A stretch of 16,751 nt of DNA from Halobacteriales archaeon QS_9_67_15. GTDB taxonomy: Archaea; Halobacteriota; Halobacteria; Halobacteriales; Haloarculaceae. Below are positions 14,002 through 16,751 of this stretch, in pieces. The stretch lies in assembly GCA_003023165.1 (NCBI GenBank), contig PXSD01000143.1, positions 1 through 16,751 of the forward strand, written 5' to 3'. How positions within the stretch are numbered: position 1 is the first letter of the stretch; each line of letters opens with the position of its first letter. The position numbers were made by a program, and so were the translations under genes. Under the pieces are notes generated by a model, which saw only the letters and a program-made list of their open reading frames with translations, made no database searches and was not told the origin of the DNA.

Positions 14002-14079
14002 ATGTCGGACGATACCGACACGGAGGATAGAGGAAGTCGCCTCACGGCGGCTGGCCGAGAAATTCTCCGTCATGTGTGA
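14002..14079 (+). CDS. Short ORF in the leader of the broken synthase gene
   Basis: The ATG at 14002 follows the TATA box at leaderless spacing and opens 25 codons (MSDDTDTEDRGSRLTAAGRE...), stopping at 14077-14079 inside the next frame. The following frame also reads open backwards from 14072 as EEVASRRLAEKFSVM, so a lost base near 14030 could have split one longer N-terminus into two frames. It may be a leader peptide, a shifted N-terminus, or chance. I do not recognise either sequence. Confidence 0.3.
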   Translation: MSDDTDTEDRGSRLTAAGREILRHV

Positions 14080-15540
14080 CGGCTCCGGTGAGCGCGAAGG
14101 GACCACGCTGTTCGGCGACCATCCCGAGACGACTCACCTCTCAGATGCCAGTGACGTACAGTTTCTCGACACGACGCTGCGCGACGGCGAGCAAGCGCCG
14201 GGTATCTCGCTCACGCCCGACGAGAAGGCGCGCGTCGCCCGGGCGCTAGACCGGGCGAACGTCGGCTTCGTCGAAGCCGGGAGCGCCTGCACCGGACCGG
14301 GCGAACGCGAGACCATCTCCCGGGTCACCGAGCTGGACCTCGACGCGACGGTCACGAGCTTCTGTCGCGGGCTCCAGCGGGACGTCGACCTCGCGCTGGA
14401 GTGTGACGTGGACGGGATCAACCTCGTCGTCCCCGCCAGCGACCGGCACATCACCGAGAAGATCGGCACGACCCGCGAGGACAACGTCCAGAACACCGCG
14501 GAACTCGTCGAGTACGCGAAAGACCACGGGCTCTGGGTCGAGGTCATCGGCGAGGACGGCTCGCGCGCGGACCCGGACTACCTCGAAGAGCTCCTCGGTG
14601 TTTCGCTCGAGGCGGGCGCCGACCGCATCTGCTGGGCCGACACCGTCGGCCGAACGCCCTCGCGTCCGTCGCGGCGGGCGCGGACGTGGTCCACGGCACC
14701 GTCAACGGGATCGGCGAGCGCGCCGGCAACGTCGCGGTCGAGGAGGTCGCCATCGCGCTCTCGCACGGCTACGGCGTGGAGACGCTCGAACTCACCGAGG
14801 TGTACGACCTCGCGAAGCTCGTCGCCAACGTGACGGGCATCCAGCTCCCGCCGAACAAGGCGGTCGTGGGCCAGAACACGTTCACCCACGAGTCGGGCAT
14901 CCACACCGACGGCACGCTCAAGGACGACGCGATGTACGAGCCCTACCCGCCGGAGACGGTGGGCCGGGAGCGCCGTCTCGCGCTCGGCAAGCACGCCGGC
15001 CGCGCCGGTGTGAAGGCCGCGCTCGACGAGCACGATTTCGAGGTGACCGACGACGAACTCGCAGAGGTCGTCTCGCGCGTCAAGGAGATCGGCGACCGCG
15101 GCAAGCGCGTCACCGACACCGACCTCCTCACCATCGCAGAGGAGGTAACCGACAGCGAACACGACCGCCGCGTCGAGATCACCGAACTGACGACCGTCGC
15201 CGGCGGCAACACGCCCACCGCGACCGTCTCACTCCTCGTCGACGACGAGGAGCGCACGGAGGCGGAGACCGGCTCCGGCCCCGTCGACGCCGCGATCAAC
15301 GCCGTCCAGTCGGCGCTCGGTCACTCCTTCGACACCCACCTCGAGTCCTACCACGTCGACGCCATCACCGGCGGCACCGACGCTATCGTCACCGTCGAGG
15401 TGGAGATGTCCCGCGGCGACGACTACGTGACCGTCACCGCCAGCGACTCGGACATCACCCGCGCCTCCGTCGAGGCCATGGTCGACGCCATCGACCGCCT
15501 CGTCGCCTCCGACGACGAGCGCGTCATCGCTGACGACTAA
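14072..15540 (+). pseudogene. cimA: 2-isopropylmalate/(R)-citramalate synthase-family gene with an out-of-frame internal deletion
   Basis: The first frame (14072-14650, 193 codons) has the family start VQFLDTTLRDGEQAPG with Arg37-Asp38, SACTGPGERETISRV, NLVVPASDRH and VEVIGEDGSRADPDY, ending at ICWADTVG. The second frame (from 14653 to 15540, 295 codons) resumes at NALASVAAGADVVHGTVNGIGERAGN, then VVGQNTFTHESGIHTDG and the C-terminal LeuA dimer/allosteric domain (EITELTTVAGGNTPTATVSL, GPVDAAINAVQSALG). Between ADTVG and NAL, relatives carry about 30-35 residues including the HxHDD metal-binding motif; these are absent and the frame shifts at 14650/14651. A deletion of about 100 bp (3n+1) explains both. 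The product would lack an essential metal site even if the frame were bridged. Whether it served leucine or isoleucine synthesis cannot be told from sequence; the symbol is tentative. Confidence 0.88.
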
Positions 15541-15548
15541 GAAACCAC

Positions 15549-15687
15549 TTTTTACGGGATGGGGTTTCCTCGCTCGGCCTTCGGCCTCGCTCCGGGAACC
15601 CCATCCCGCAAAAACGTGGGGAAAAACCGCTTCTCGCTCGGCCGCCGGCCTCGCGAGAAGTGAACCGCGCTCGCTTCGCTCGCGCGG
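15549..15687. terminator. Convergent terminator region: T-tracts and three hairpins
   Basis: Plus strand: TTTTT (15549-15553) begins 9 nt after the synthase stop, a typical archaeal T-tract. Three hairpins follow: arms 15555-15569 and 15594-15608 (14 of 15 paired), CTTCTCGC (15630-15637) with GCGAGAAG (15653-15660), and CCGCGC (15665-15670) with GCGCGG (15682-15687). On the minus strand the second hairpin is followed within 3 nt by TTTTT (15626-15622), and another T5 is at 15614-15610, suiting termination of the gene ending at 15728. No gene lies in 15541-15727. Confidence 0.65.
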
Positions 15688-15727
15688 ACGTTACTGGTCC
15701 GCCCCGCCTCGGCTACGCCCCGGCCAC

Positions 15728-15931
15728 TCACGCAGACAGCCACGCGTAGGTCTGGACAGCGCCGAACACCACAGCGAGCACGCCGTTTTCGAGCAGCAGC
15801 GGCTGGTTGCCGGCGAAGGCGGTGCGGGAGACGAGCGCGAGGACGCTGAACAGCGTCGCGAGCGCGAGGTTGTACTTCGCGAGCACCACCCAGGTCTCCT
15901 GGTCGAGGTCGACGAGGCCGTCCGATCCCAT
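15728..15931 (-). CDS. Small two-helix membrane protein, function unknown
   Basis: A 67-residue protein with an acidic N-terminus (MGSDGLVDLDQETW) and two hydrophobic segments, about residues 15-34 and 45-65, joined by a short polar turn (SRTAFAGNQP). It should sit in the cell membrane as a helical hairpin. I do not recognise the family. It begins 36 nt after the stop of the bifunctional-nuclease-like gene on the same strand, so the two are probably co-transcribed, though AAGCTTTG about 30 nt before its ATG could act as a weak promoter of its own. It ends before the convergent terminator. Confidence 0.7.
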   Translation of the reverse strand: MGSDGLVDLDQETWVVLAKYNLALATLFSVLALVSRTAFAGNQPLLLENGVLAVVFGAVQTYAWLSA

Positions 15932-15967
15932 GGGGATCGGTTCGGGCGCGAGCGGGACAAAGCTTCC

Positions 15968-16501
15968 TCAGAACGGGTCGTCGTCGCCGAAGGGAGAATC
16001 GTCGTCGTCGAAGCTGAACTCCTCTTCCTCGCCGAGGTCGTGCTCGCGGCGGGCCTCTTCCTCGTCCAGGAAGCCGAGTTCGTCGGGGTCGCGACCGGCC
16101 CCGTCGAGGACTTCGTCGGAGACGATGATCGGGCAGTCGACGCGGAGCGCGAGCGCGATCCCGTCGCTGGGGCGGGCGTCGAAGACCATCTCGTTGCGCT
16201 CGTCGTCGGTGTACTGTTCGGTGTCGATCTTCGCGTAGAAGGTGCCGTCGGCGAGGTCGTCGATGCGGACGCGGTCGATGGCCGCGCCGAACTCGGCGAC
16301 CATGTCCACGAACAGGTCGTGGGTGAGCGGCCGCTCGAACGGCGTCCCGTCGAGCGCGTGCTGCATCGACTGGGCCTGGTCGGCGCTGACGAAGATGGGG
16401 ACGAGTTCCTCGCGAGCGCGCAGGAGCACGACCGGGTGTCCGGGGCCCTCGTCGCCGACGCCGACGCCAACCCCCTCGACTGCGGCCTCGTAGGTAGCCA
16501 T
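15968..16501 (-). CDS. Bifunctional nuclease family (DUF151) protein
   Basis: A 177-residue protein. The core reads HPVVLLRAREELVPIFVSAD (residues 22-41), then QSMQHALDGTPFERPLTHDL, then DRVRIDDLADGTFYAKI, then FDARPSDGIALALRVDCPIIV, the order and spacing of the bifunctional nuclease (BFN/DUF151) domain. Plant and bacterial relatives were described with DNase and RNase activity; the role in archaea is not settled. The C-terminus (about 140-177) is a long Asp/Glu-rich tail, common in haloarchaeal proteins. The ATG at 16501 is chosen because the domain starts soon after and a T-rich element (minus-strand TTTTTCA, around 16526-16532) lies about 28 nt before it; in-frame ATGs at 16585 and 16609 would add a region without family similarity. 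Confidence 0.85.
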   Translation of the reverse strand: MATYEAAVEGVGVGVGDEGPGHPVVLLRAREELVPIFVSADQAQSMQHALDGTPFERPLTHDLFVDMVAEFGAAIDRVRIDDLADGTFYAKIDTEQYTDDERNEMVFDARPSDGIALALRVDCPIIVSDEVLDGAGRDPDELGFLDEEEARREHDLGEEEEFSFDDDDSPFGDDDPF

Positions 16502-16611
16502 GGTGTCCAGTAGGAACGCGAACGTGAAAAAGGACCGTGCGCGCTCGAAGGCGGTGTTCAGATAAGCAGTTGCGTCTGTAGACATGCAGCCAGCGAAAGC
16601 CCTCGGCACGC

Positions 16612-16672
16612 TAGCCGGATCTGTGGCGGATATTCTCCCTTCGGTCGAATAGTGCCGCCGCAGATCCGGCTA
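16612..16672. repeat. Large hairpin with two-part stem (first of a tandem pair)
   Basis: Arms 16612-16629 and 16655-16672 (TAGCCGGATCTG core) pair at 17 of 18 positions; the odd pair becomes T-G, so an RNA copy of the plus strand would pair fully. Inside the 25-nt loop TATTC (16631-16635) and GAATA (16647-16651) form a second stem. No gene is seen from 16502 to 16751. Confidence 0.8.
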
Positions 16673-16678
16673 CCGAGC

Positions 16679-16744
16679 CTCGCCCTTTCATCCGCCAGGA
16701 TTCGGCTGGTTCACCGTCTGAACCCTGGCGGATGAAAGGGCGAG
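16679..16744. repeat. Perfect 21-bp inverted repeat with inner stem (second of a tandem pair)
   Basis: Arms 16679-16699 and 16724-16744 are exact reverse complements over 21 bp. The 24-nt loop has an inner stem, GGTTCA (16708-16713) with TGAACC (16719-16724). It stands 6 nt after the first hairpin and has the same design with different sequence. It could be a terminator, transposon end, structured RNA or replication-related site. Confidence 0.85.
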
Positions 16745-16751
16745 TGCAGTT

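Noticed and set aside
16502..16609. N-terminal extension of the bifunctional nuclease-like gene (ATG at 16609 or 16585)
   Set aside because: The added residues have no family similarity and the T-rich promoter element places the start at 16501.
16612..16744. H/ACA guide RNA, tRNA or rRNA processing stems
   Set aside because: The outer stems have no internal pseudouridylation pocket, no ANA/ACA box follows either hairpin, no cloverleaf fits, and rRNA processing stems join distant strands, not 25-nt loops.
16612..16744. CRISPR array
   Set aside because: There are no direct repeats with regular spacers; the two hairpins differ in sequence and no cas gene is present.

Overview
The window reads as chromosomal DNA of a halophilic archaeon (class Halobacteria). 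Support: very high GC with strong third-position bias, acidic Asp/Glu-rich proteins, a Tat-dependent lipoprotein signal with a lipobox, a VapBC pair, haloarchaeal-type DUF192 and bifunctional-nuclease genes, and TATA-like elements centred about 27 nt upstream of several start codons, as expected of leaderless transcripts. The genus cannot be told from the sequence alone.

Layout. (1) 1-880: an AT-richer segment with palindromes and a complete vapBC toxin-antitoxin pair. (2) 978-1520: a ribbon-helix-helix regulator with a large C-terminal domain. (3) 1662-12159: one tightly packed plus-strand operon: Tat lipoprotein solute-binding protein, hyuA, hyuB, an MFS carrier, livH, livM, livG, livF. (4) 12154-15540: a zone of gene decay that also holds two intact divergent genes. 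The damaged genes are a VOC-family gene broken in about four places, an N-terminal scrap of a luciferase-like monooxygenase gene, and a 2-isopropylmalate/(R)-citramalate synthase-family gene with an out-of-frame internal deletion. The intact genes are an HNH-like zinc protein (minus strand) and a DUF192 protein (plus strand). (5) 15541-15727: a convergent terminator region of three hairpins and T-tracts. (6) 15728-16501: a minus-strand pair, a DUF151/bifunctional nuclease-like gene followed by a two-helix membrane protein. (7) 16502-16751: no gene, but two large hairpins back to back.

How the genes fit together: the central operon carries every part of a LivJHMGF-type ABC importer, but the binding-protein gene is separated from the permease genes by hyuAB, the two subunits of an ATP-dependent hydantoinase/oxoprolinase/carboxylase-family enzyme, and by an MFS transporter. 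The simplest reading (inference) is an uptake-and-ring-opening module for a cyclic amide or related compound (5-oxoproline, hydantoin, N-methylhydantoin or similar), not a branched-chain amino acid importer. The RHH gene directly upstream is the natural candidate regulator. The two real gaps in the operon (2994-3070 and 8026-8074) are each bridged by a mini-ORF that overlaps the next start codon.
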